This document shows positions 47,701 to 54,588 of a DNA stretch of 54,588 bases, piece by piece. The translations under genes and the position numbers were made by a program. Position 1 is the stretch's first letter, and each line of letters starts with the position of its first letter. The notes beneath the pieces were generated by a model. It searched no databases. It was given only the letters and a program-made list of their open reading frames with translations, and was not told the origin of the DNA. The stretch is from a virus, in the IMG/VR virus record IMGVR_UViG_3300034072_002231, positions 1-54,588 of that record; one strand, given 5' to 3'.

Positions 47701-49067
47701 AGCAGGACAAACTGGAGAAGCTGCAACAGGCTTATGAGGATGAAACAAAGCTAAGGCAGACCAAACATAACTACGAGCTTGCCGCACTTGGTGATAATGA
47801 AGCCAAAAAAGCAAAGCTTCAGCAGCAGTTTGACAAGTCGGAACTGGAAAGACAACAAAAGCACCTCGAAAAGTTATTACAGGCACAATTAGATGTACTT
47901 GCAGATAAGAATAAAAAAATTGACCTTACCCTTCTTGATAAAGAACAAAGGCAGAAAATAGAACAGGATATAGCCGACCTGAAGCTGAAGATATCGGAAA
48001 TCGTAAAAGCAAAGGCAGAACTCTCCGGCAAGGGCGGTACCGATGATATGGCCAATGCATTTGCCAAAGCCTTTGGCGATGCGGATGTACTTGGCTTTAC
48101 AGCCCAGCAGTGGGGGCAAACCTTTAGTAGCCTTGATACGTTGTCGGAAAAGCTGGAGGCAACAAAGTTGGTAATCGGTGCCATGCAAAATGTGTGGGGT
48201 ACATTCAACGACTTTGTAGCTGTAAATGAAAATGCCCGTCTTTCGAGTTTTGAGCGAAATGCAGAACGCAAGAAGCGTAAACTGAAATGGCAGCTTGACA
48301 ATGGCTATTTAGACCAGGTACAGTATAACCGTGAGGTAGAGCGGATGGATGCTGAGCTTGATGTTAAGCGATCTGAAATTGAGTACAGGCAGGCCAAGCG
48401 GCAAAAGCAGATTTCAGCCATGAATATTATATGGAACACTGCCCAGGCCATTATGGGTATCTGGGCACAATTCCCAAAAGCTGACTTTGGTGCTACAGCA
48501 GCAATTATGGCAGGGGTTGTGGGTGCCCTGGGTGCAGTGCAGCTCGCCACTGTACTTAAAACCCCGCTGCCGGCAAAAGGATATGAACAAGGCCTTTACC
48601 CTGATTATGTAAAGCGTGAGCAGGATGGTAAATTATTCCGTGCCGGTTATGGCGGCAAAACACGCTCAGGCATGGTGAACAAGCCTACCTATTTCCTTAC
48701 GGGCGAGAATGGCCCTGAGATGGTAATTGACAACAGGGCATACCGTTCCCTCTCAGCCGAAACCCGTAATGCATTGCTCAGGGAGCTGAGGGGCATCAAA
48801 GGATGGGAGAATGGCTATTACTCTGACCAGGTTAAAGGGCAGCGCTTTGAAGTGCCTGCCTCTTTCACCAATACTGCCCCAATAAGTAATAATCAGGATG
48901 CGGACAGAGCATTGCTTATTGAAGTGGTGCGGCGCAACACAGAAGTAATGGAGAAGATCTACACAGACGGAATCATAAGCTATTTTTCCCGTGATCCGCG
49001 CGACCTTAAAAAGCTAATGGAAGATATGGAAAGGATTACCCGCAGTAAAGAAAAAGCCAAATACTGA
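44724..49067 (+). CDS. tail tape measure protein
   Basis: 1447 aa, the longest gene. N-terminal coiled coil ('NKELLAEKKKLERQGKQETAE', core KELLAEKKKLERQ), hydrophobic segments near 165-185, 515-530 and 595-615, long Glu/Lys coiled coils (860-1120), and a Gly-rich C-terminal part ('YFLTGENGPEMVIDNRAYRSL') common to tape measures. It sets tail length and ejects with DNA. First gene of the tail unit. Confidence 0.9.
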   Translation: MAKKRISDEEIKLSIVINGNEAQKELYELEKNTREVTAANKELLAEKKKLERQGKQETAEYKKLTAEIKANNAVLRQNKSRMGELQNEIGLTGLTLAQLRTKANQLKLTLRNLIPGSADYNRYQAELKQVSARLDELNGKAKTAAWSVGNIADRFNRFAALGATVIAAGTGVVLTLQKMIDYNGKLADAQSNVMKTTGLTRKEVDELTKSFSQLRTRTSRIELLGIAEVGGRLGIAKEEIANFVKVMDKSAVALGDSFEGGPEVVAEKLGRIKGLYDELKNSNVESAFESVGSAMNDLGAAGTASEQNVAEFTTRVGALPAVLKPTIQEALGLGAAFEESGLKAEIAGTNYGKVISIAARDIGNFATVMRRPRKELEDLINNDPTEFFLQFASSLKGLDATELAQVLDYLKLNDNEVKMVLGAASQNVDMFREKIDLASESMAEATSLTDEYNIKNNNLAATLERIQKKVFGWFSSETVVQWLEDFVNGFAKLIGAVEDSEGTMNTLRNTLVFTAKILAIVAASFISYAAGAKLSTIWSNTLGKATAFSNLVFKIQYALLIANEIKTKALALAKALLTGNITRARAAYQALAVTMGLNPFGVLLGIIGAVIAAFALFRKEVDETSKILQQQAEIQKQVQEQTGRTKNRVADLVATLKDENATYDQKQRALEQLQKLGRGYLDTLTLENALTAEGDRLVKEYIKSIDKLAEAKAMVDVRSKLMAQKTESENKILALRNEKGATANEGLSDFFGGSDGKLFGIGSRNQKEIQSEIDEENERKRLIELQLNTINKNRTEELEKLSLRIKSGRQQLEKLKKNSDEYKKLLRDILNDEETFNILSGITDAADSALSVTGGDLFIPDPDAAQKVKQAAELHKKRMEDIKKQLEDIKGLSRKAIDERLELMEEGLDKEEALEAENHKRRIEDLKAQLTSEADIQAAEKKMLNQKLSVQERDYWSRQVQVWVSKNVHLNGLLQLEQARHQYKLATIRTKGEQDKLEKLQQAYEDETKLRQTKHNYELAALGDNEAKKAKLQQQFDKSELERQQKHLEKLLQAQLDVLADKNKKIDLTLLDKEQRQKIEQDIADLKLKISEIVKAKAELSGKGGTDDMANAFAKAFGDADVLGFTAQQWGQTFSSLDTLSEKLEATKLVIGAMQNVWGTFNDFVAVNENARLSSFERNAERKKRKLKWQLDNGYLDQVQYNREVERMDAELDVKRSEIEYRQAKRQKQISAMNIIWNTAQAIMGIWAQFPKADFGATAAIMAGVVGALGAVQLATVLKTPLPAKGYEQGLYPDYVKREQDGKLFRAGYGGKTRSGMVNKPTYFLTGENGPEMVIDNRAYRSLSAETRNALLRELRGIKGWENGYYSDQVKGQRFEVPASFTNTAPISNNQDADRALLIEVVRRNTEVMEKIYTDGIISYFSRDPRDLKKLMEDMERITRSKEKAKY

Positions 49068-49068
49068 T

Positions 49069-49464
49069 ATGAAATATTCTGAAAATAAAATATTCGACGA
49101 CAGCAATGTCAATGCAATACTGGACAGGCTTTACTATCATGTTAATGCAAATTGCCCCGGTATAAATGTAATGGAATCCCTTGTCCTTAGCGGTGCGGGT
49201 GCAGCCATCATTCAGGGAGCAGCCGAAAAGCCTTTGCAAAATGTAATACTGGTAACCGATAACATGGAGGTGTTTGATTATGTGAGGAATGGGCTGTCAA
49301 AAGCATTGGCCGCTAAAGGGGCAATGTACTTCCAGGAAAGGGCGCTATTGTACTTTCAGGGGCTTTACCTTGAGGTGTGGCTTTCCCTCCAGCCCCTTAC
49401 AGTGGTTTACAGCAATAGCATTTCCCTTCAGCATATTAATGAGATAGATCCTGATTTATTATGA
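49069..49464 (+). CDS. hypothetical tail-region protein
   Basis: 131 aa, alpha/beta, 'INVMESLVLSGAGAAIIQGA' and 'NVILVTDNMEVFDYV' as hydrophobic strands. Overlaps the next gene by 4 bp. Small tail-tip or assembly protein by position. Confidence 0.6.
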   Translation: MKYSENKIFDDSNVNAILDRLYYHVNANCPGINVMESLVLSGAGAAIIQGAAEKPLQNVILVTDNMEVFDYVRNGLSKALAAKGAMYFQERALLYFQGLYLEVWLSLQPLTVVYSNSISLQHINEIDPDLL

Positions 49465-51578
49465 GTTTAGTTTTAAGTAACAATCAGCAGAACATTGTGG
49501 CCAGCAGTACCCCTGTACTGCAGGACTGGGGATTTACCCCCGGCAGTATCAATATAGACTATTACCAGGGTGCGCCTGCACCTGCACCGGTTGTAGTGGC
49601 CACAAAGATAAAAGATGTGCTGGGCACAAGCATTGTTAACGGCTATACCGATATCCGCTACAATATTTTACTGTCGTTTGGCAATACCAACAACATCGCT
49701 ATTGCCACCCTCTCCGGAGAAGTTGCCCCTGCGCCTAATACTACATTGCCAATAAATCAAAACGGAATACAAGGTAACAATACCTATACCTTCCAGAATC
49801 TTAACCTCCTTGCGCCCGGTGTTTATACCATTGATGCCTGGCACCGCATTTTGGGTACCAACAGTTCCGGGAGCAGTTCCATACTTTCCAATAAGATATT
49901 TAAGATTAAAGTAACTGTATTTCCTGCAACTGCCCCGGTTGTGAATCCGGCATCATTGAGCTATGTATGGCAGATTGGCCAGCAGGAACTCATGGTGCAG
50001 CCGCTAACGATAAATGCGCCCAATTGGAGTATGCGCGTACCTGCAAACTTTTTCCCCAGTGGTAACGGATTTACCATTGCAGCAATACCTGAAGGCAATC
50101 TTATAACCGGCAGTGGCGAAACTACCATTAACTTCCTGCTTTTTGATACCATAGAAACGTTCGACCTGCCAACAAATCCTTACACTTTCCAGATAGTGGT
50201 AAATGGCGGCATTATAAACATACCGGTACAGGTTACATTGGTGCAGAGCTCGGGGCTGTTTATTGCCAAAGACGAGCTTTATTTTGAAGCGTATAAGGGC
50301 ATAAGCAATGCCCCTCCCCAATACTTCAGCGCCTACTTTCCCGGGCAGTACGATTTCATTTGCCCTCCCTGGTTAACGGTTTTGCCGCACCCTGCCAGTT
50401 ACAGCAATAACTTAGGCTGGTGGGTTCTTGGCGCCGACAACATGGAGCCGGGGCTGTATGAAGCGGATGTAATCATCTTCAATACGGCCACCAACGAGCA
50501 GCTTGGCATTGTACGGGTGGTGTACAATGTTATTGGCAATATCAGCCTGCCGTATGGCGCGGGTGAGTTTGCCTACACGCTCGACAATAATTACATTACC
50601 TTCAGCTCGCTGCTTGATGATGCCTATTTTGAAGTGGCCATGAATGTAAGGGTGTACGAATTTTATACGAATGCATTTAAAGATTATGAAACCATAAACT
50701 TTAAAGTACCGCTGTACAACAAAAGCCAGAAGTTTAATATAGGGCAGACCATTGACAGGCTCATGCTCCGGATGGGCGACCTGTCCTATCATAATCAGTT
50801 CCCTTATCTTCCGGCAGAGGTTAGCCTTTCTGCCATAGAAAAAAGGTTTTCGGATCCGGAATATTCGCAGCAATACGCATTGCAGCCCATACAGTTTATT
50901 GCAGGCCTGCAACCGCAACTTTTTGCCGGCAGCGGTTTGCTGGATATATGCCCTTACCCATCAAGGCAAACGCCTGAGAGTTATGCTTACCTAAACCTTA
51001 TCATATCCAACTTCCCAAGTATACGGGTGCTTAAAAATGGCGGGGAGATAAATAATTTTGGCCTTTCAGCAGGAGTAAACTCACTTAAGATAGACTTTGC
51101 CAACCTTGGCGCAGCACAGGGCGACATCTTTGAATACAGGATAGAAACTGGCGCAGGTAACTTCTCAAAACTTTACAAAATTATCCCTCCCGGAAAGTTC
51201 TCCAACTACATAGTTTGGGAAAATGAATACAAGCTGCAATCGGTACTCGAGTTTACCGGAGAGTACGACCTGAAGTCGGAATTTGAGAACCGCAGCCAAA
51301 GCCTTATGGAAAACCTTGTGCAGGCGCTTACTAAACTGGAGAGCAGTAAAACCTGTAAGCTGACAATCAATACCGGTTACATCCTGAAGAGCGAAATACC
51401 GGCAGTAGAAAGCCTGTGCAGGGCAAAGCGGGCAGCGCTTATACTGGATGGCAAGGTAATCAACCTTGTACCGGTACAAAAGAACATGACCGGCATTGAC
51501 AGCCAGGCAGCGCTTATTGCCTATGATGTAGAATTTGAAATTAACCGCAAGTACAATGAGGAAGTTTATCTGTTCTGA
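49461..51578 (+). CDS. tail-associated protein with Ig-like/BACON-like domains
   Basis: 705 aa. The N-terminal ~380 residues contain several beta-sandwich repeats rich in Asn/Pro/Gly/Thr, e.g. 'VVNPASLSYVWQIGQQELMV' and 'PPWLTVLP', reminiscent of BACON/Ig carbohydrate-binding modules; the rest is a baseplate-like domain. It overlaps the next gene by 23 bp. Likely a distal tail or baseplate component that may contact glycans. Confidence 0.6.
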   Translation: MSLVLSNNQQNIVASSTPVLQDWGFTPGSINIDYYQGAPAPAPVVVATKIKDVLGTSIVNGYTDIRYNILLSFGNTNNIAIATLSGEVAPAPNTTLPINQNGIQGNNTYTFQNLNLLAPGVYTIDAWHRILGTNSSGSSSILSNKIFKIKVTVFPATAPVVNPASLSYVWQIGQQELMVQPLTINAPNWSMRVPANFFPSGNGFTIAAIPEGNLITGSGETTINFLLFDTIETFDLPTNPYTFQIVVNGGIINIPVQVTLVQSSGLFIAKDELYFEAYKGISNAPPQYFSAYFPGQYDFICPPWLTVLPHPASYSNNLGWWVLGADNMEPGLYEADVIIFNTATNEQLGIVRVVYNVIGNISLPYGAGEFAYTLDNNYITFSSLLDDAYFEVAMNVRVYEFYTNAFKDYETINFKVPLYNKSQKFNIGQTIDRLMLRMGDLSYHNQFPYLPAEVSLSAIEKRFSDPEYSQQYALQPIQFIAGLQPQLFAGSGLLDICPYPSRQTPESYAYLNLIISNFPSIRVLKNGGEINNFGLSAGVNSLKIDFANLGAAQGDIFEYRIETGAGNFSKLYKIIPPGKFSNYIVWENEYKLQSVLEFTGEYDLKSEFENRSQSLMENLVQALTKLESSKTCKLTINTGYILKSEIPAVESLCRAKRAALILDGKVINLVPVQKNMTGIDSQAALIAYDVEFEINRKYNEEVYLF

Positions 51579-53406
51579 TTTTGAAATTGACCTGTCTGTT
51601 TTGCAAATTACAGATACAGCCGAAAACCCTTGGTTTAATGGTAACTACTTTTCAAAGTACAGTTATCCCTTTAACCTTCCCCTAACCGACGAGCTGGATA
51701 TAGCGCTTGGCCATCTGAGCAATTTTAATTCAGCAGACAGTAAAACATTGTTTGAAGGCCTCTACGTGCATGGGGAAGTAATGGAGAAAGCGATACTGGG
51801 GATAGAGGAATGCGAGCAGGAACTCTCTGCTACCATACGTTACGGCCTGGATGATTTCCCCAACTTTAAAAAGAAGCTGGCAGAGCTTCAGCTTATACGC
51901 ATTGATGTGCCGGACATTTATGCCCATGCTGCCGGGGTAATTGCCCAGGCATGGCCTGCGGTTAATTACAATTTCCCCCAGGTGCATACCGACAAGATAG
52001 AACCGGAAGATAATGAAGTGTGGTTTGCCTTTGAGAAGATCATTAATAACTATAAGAACGGTGCTTTCCTGGTTAATGATGTTGAAACTGAAACAGGCAC
52101 TACCTATAACCGGAACATCATGCAGCCGCTGCCGTACCTGCTCTACCTGCTTAAAGCCGGTGTAGAGGATGCCGGTTATACCCTGCATGGCGACCTGCTG
52201 GAGCATCCAACGCTCAAAAAAGTGCTTTTATTTGCTGATGTGGATTATTTCCAAAACATCTCACAGGAGAGCCTTACTTTTCTTTTACTTGCCGATGATT
52301 ATGATCCTGCTACAGATGAGAAAACCCATGTTGATGGGCAGCAGTACAGGCTAAGGATGTCACGCGAGCTCGCAATTGTACAGCCCGGCAAATACAGGGT
52401 GCAGGGCAGTTTCAGGTTACGGCGTATAATTATCGGATTGCCTACGCGCTTCAGGATCTATTACAGGAACACGATAATTTATGAAGCCAGCTACAGTTTT
52501 ATTTATGATGCTGTGTCTTTCTTTGATTATGATTTTGATTTCGAGTTTGAAACTATTGCAGATGGTAACCCAGACTTTCTGCTTTTTTCAATAACTACAG
52601 GATATAATGAGGCCAATGCAGATGATATACTTGTGAATGCGGATATTAACCCGGTCTATCTCTTTAATGGGAATGGCCAGGTTATACCATCCATACTCAA
52701 CCCTAACAAGATTGAACTTAACAGGGCAGTGCCCGATATTGAGTTTGGCAGCCTGTTTAAGTTTGTTCTTGACCTTTTCAAATTTAACCTTGAAATAAAA
52801 GACAGGCAGGTATGGGTAAATTCAGTGGCAAGTGAGATGGCTTCCCGCTCGGTAATAGACCTGTCCGGGTTTGAAGTTAAATTTCCGAAGCGCACCTTCA
52901 GCAGGGGGAACTCGTTCCTGTTACGCTATCAGGATCCGGGAACTGAAGATTATACTTTTGCGGAAGTGTTCCAGGATGCTTCCGGAACCGCGACCACCGG
53001 CTTTATTAAAGATGATGAAAAGACAACTGAAACAGAAATTAATGCATTGCCGCTGCCGTTGCTCTTCAGGAATAATGTACAGACTGTACACGCCTTTTCT
53101 GCTGATGCCGGCAAGCCTTATTTGGTGTTGTATGATGGCCTGAGCAATAACCTTAACCTTGCTAAAGATCCTGCCGAGCTGCAAATACCTTATATCCATG
53201 AGAGGCACCATTACGACTGGAATTTAGCCAGGATTAATGGCACCTCTGTTACATGGAATTTCTTAGCTTATGAAGAACAGATAAGGGGGCTTAACCATAA
53301 AAGCCGCGTCCATGCCTACAGGCGCATACACCAGGTTAAATCACTTCAAAAAACTCAGGTAAGCCCAGGGCTTTATGAAGTGGAAATACAGACGGAAATT
53401 ATATAG
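51556..53406 (+). CDS. tail-tip/baseplate protein, hypothetical
   Basis: 616 aa from ATG 51556 (the TTG at 51535 is an unnecessary extension). Begins 'MRKFICSDFEIDLSVLQIT' followed by 'PWFNGNYFSKYSYPFNLPLT'; this opening is typical of Bacteroidota phage tail-tip proteins. Last gene of the tail unit; its stop codon abuts the convergent integrase stop. Confidence 0.6.
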   Translation: MRKFICSDFEIDLSVLQITDTAENPWFNGNYFSKYSYPFNLPLTDELDIALGHLSNFNSADSKTLFEGLYVHGEVMEKAILGIEECEQELSATIRYGLDDFPNFKKKLAELQLIRIDVPDIYAHAAGVIAQAWPAVNYNFPQVHTDKIEPEDNEVWFAFEKIINNYKNGAFLVNDVETETGTTYNRNIMQPLPYLLYLLKAGVEDAGYTLHGDLLEHPTLKKVLLFADVDYFQNISQESLTFLLLADDYDPATDEKTHVDGQQYRLRMSRELAIVQPGKYRVQGSFRLRRIIIGLPTRFRIYYRNTIIYEASYSFIYDAVSFFDYDFDFEFETIADGNPDFLLFSITTGYNEANADDILVNADINPVYLFNGNGQVIPSILNPNKIELNRAVPDIEFGSLFKFVLDLFKFNLEIKDRQVWVNSVASEMASRSVIDLSGFEVKFPKRTFSRGNSFLLRYQDPGTEDYTFAEVFQDASGTATTGFIKDDEKTTETEINALPLPLLFRNNVQTVHAFSADAGKPYLVLYDGLSNNLNLAKDPAELQIPYIHERHHYDWNLARINGTSVTWNFLAYEEQIRGLNHKSRVHAYRRIHQVKSLQKTQVSPGLYEVEIQTEII

Positions 53407-54588
53407 CTAAAAGGTGTTGCTGTTCCTGAAAATTTCTTCATCCCTATCATAATGCTTGTTTGAAATATATTTTTCGGTTTGACGCAACTCGCTATGTCTT
53501 GCTTGCTTTTGAACTTTATAGCTTGGATGACCCTTATCTAATAATTCCGTAATTCCAGTATCTTTTAGTGAGTAAAATTGAAAATTGGGAGGCAATTTTA
53601 ACTTATTTCGTATTTTATCCCATTCATCAGTAATTTTTTTTGGCTGAAGTTGGTCATAACCTGGCTGATAATTATTTGCTGAAAACAAATACATATCCTG
53701 CGATGCATTCTTTACATGATTTACCAGCAAATATATCAAAGCAATAGGTATAGTTACTGTTGCTTCTTTTTTACTTTTTTTTGCAGTACTTGTTTTTACT
53801 ACTATCAGAGATTTAGCTAAACGTAGGTCAGATACTTTTAATTTCGTCAATTCAGTTCTTCTGATAAAGCAATAGAAAGTCGTCATGCACAAGCATAAGT
53901 AAGAGGGATTATATTCTTCCAAATGTTTTTTTATAAGATCTCTGTAGGCAACAGGTATAATAACTCTTATTTTCTCATTCTCTTCAATCCTTCTTATGCC
54001 TAGCGCAGGGTTTGCAGGTATATAGTCTCTATCCAAAAAGTAATTTCCAATGTTTATTAGAAATTGCAGATAATTATTATGAGTGGCAGGAGAGTTATCT
54101 CTTTCATAATATATATAATCTAAAAAATCTGTTGTAAACCTTCTGTTATAGTCAATTATGAACATTTTGAGTTTACCTTCATGAGCAAGATATTTTTTTA
54201 TGTTATTTACATAAGAAGTATAAGCTCTTTTTGTATCGGCCCTAATGGCATTATCAAACTCTCTTTTATTAATCTTATATATAAATTCATCTAGACAATC
54301 TTTAAAAAGGCTATATGATTTTCTGCTACTATTAACTAAGTAAGGATTCCATCCTTCAGCTAATTTGCGGTTTAAGTTGATAATTATATCATTTGCAAAC
54401 TTTAGCCTAGCTTTTTTATTCGACATAGGTTTTACTCGTTTTCTAACCCTAACCAGTTTTTCAGATGATACATCTTTCACGTAAAAAACTATACGCCATT
54501 CATCCTGAGAGCCACGCTGTAGTTCTGCTGGTACATAATCAACACCATTTATATAAATTTTTGTACTTGATTTTTGAGTAGAGGACAT
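53407..54588 (-). CDS. int: tyrosine recombinase integrase
   Basis: 393 aa. N-terminal arm-binding and SAM-like core-binding domains (about 90-200), then the catalytic domain: Arg243/244 in 'FIRRTELTKL', Lys near 265-271 in 'KTSTAKK', box II 'YSLKDTGIT' (340s, Lys in place of Arg), His365 in 'QARHSELRQTEKY' and nucleophile Tyr374. It integrates and, with an excisionase, excises the phage. Convergent with the tail unit. Its start is the last base of the window, so its promoter and flanking att site lie outside. Confidence 0.9.
   Translation of the reverse strand: MSSTQKSSTKIYINGVDYVPAELQRGSQDEWRIVFYVKDVSSEKLVRVRKRVKPMSNKKARLKFANDIIINLNRKLAEGWNPYLVNSSRKSYSLFKDCLDEFIYKINKREFDNAIRADTKRAYTSYVNNIKKYLAHEGKLKMFIIDYNRRFTTDFLDYIYYERDNSPATHNNYLQFLINIGNYFLDRDYIPANPALGIRRIEENEKIRVIIPVAYRDLIKKHLEEYNPSYLCLCMTTFYCFIRRTELTKLKVSDLRLAKSLIVVKTSTAKKSKKEATVTIPIALIYLLVNHVKNASQDMYLFSANNYQPGYDQLQPKKITDEWDKIRNKLKLPPNFQFYSLKDTGITELLDKGHPSYKVQKQARHSELRQTEKYISNKHYDRDEEIFRNSNTF

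Noticed and set aside
1-54588. tRNA genes within the window
   Set aside because: Apart from the short tRNA-3'-end-like stretch at 1538-1556, I saw no complete cloverleaf.

Overview
The window reads as most of a temperate tailed-phage genome (a prophage) from a Bacteroidota host, most likely Flavobacteriaceae. The host call rests on TAnnTTTG-type -7 promoter boxes, weak Shine-Dalgarno sequences, a type IX secretion sorting domain, SxC-type lipoproteins, and the Bacteroidota style of the integrase and IS1595 transposase. A long tape-measure gene with no recognisable sheath gene suggests siphovirus morphology.

Layout. (1) 1-1484: two related small genes and a membrane/coiled-coil cargo gene. 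A possible att region at 1538-1642 lies just left of the repressor. (2) 1651-6901: divergent lysogeny switch (XRE repressor against an early operon) with a LuxR-type regulator and a 952-aa primase-helicase. (3) 6902-13447: accessory block with an AT-rich three-gene module (Dam-like methylase, ParB-like protein, PD-(D/E)xK-like nuclease), a RipA-like membrane protein, two-gene cassette A with a structured leader RNA, and an HNH-nuclease/membrane-protein pair. (4) 13448-23001: a noncoding GTTACA-motif cluster, then a late operon with fibre/tail genes including an LRR-like protein, the lysis cassette (holin, amidase, u-spanin candidate), S49 protease, capsid and an Ig-like structural protein. (5) 23052-27341: late unit with a PLD-like protein and terminase. 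(6) 27342-34995: accessory block (lipoprotein plus mini membrane protein, degenerate N6-methylase, ArdC-like fragment) interrupted by a passenger-carrying IS1595-type transposon at 30641-34615. (7) 34996-39910: late unit with portal and connector genes. (8) 39913-44500: accessory block with HicAB, a TIR protein, a membrane protein, cassette B with a second structured leader, and a lipoprotein. (9) 44670-53406: late tail unit. (10) 53407-54588: integrase.

Three results stand out. First, cassettes A (10832-11660) and B (42782-43643) each carry a leader in which one 11-13 nt segment is complementary both to the predicted 5' end of the transcript and to the start-codon region of the first gene. 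A second helix interleaves to make the same pseudoknot topology, and the pairing is kept despite sequence change, so this looks like an undescribed three-strand RNA switch. Second, four late promoters share CAT(G/A)TTACA(A/T)C placed exactly 30 bp upstream of the start of a TAnnTTTG-like box, and the same GTTACA core is clustered before the first late operon. Third, the element at 30641-34615 has 27-bp perfect terminal inverted repeats and a TATAAT target duplication. Accessory genes lie almost entirely between late transcription units, so cargo can be exchanged without breaking virion expression.
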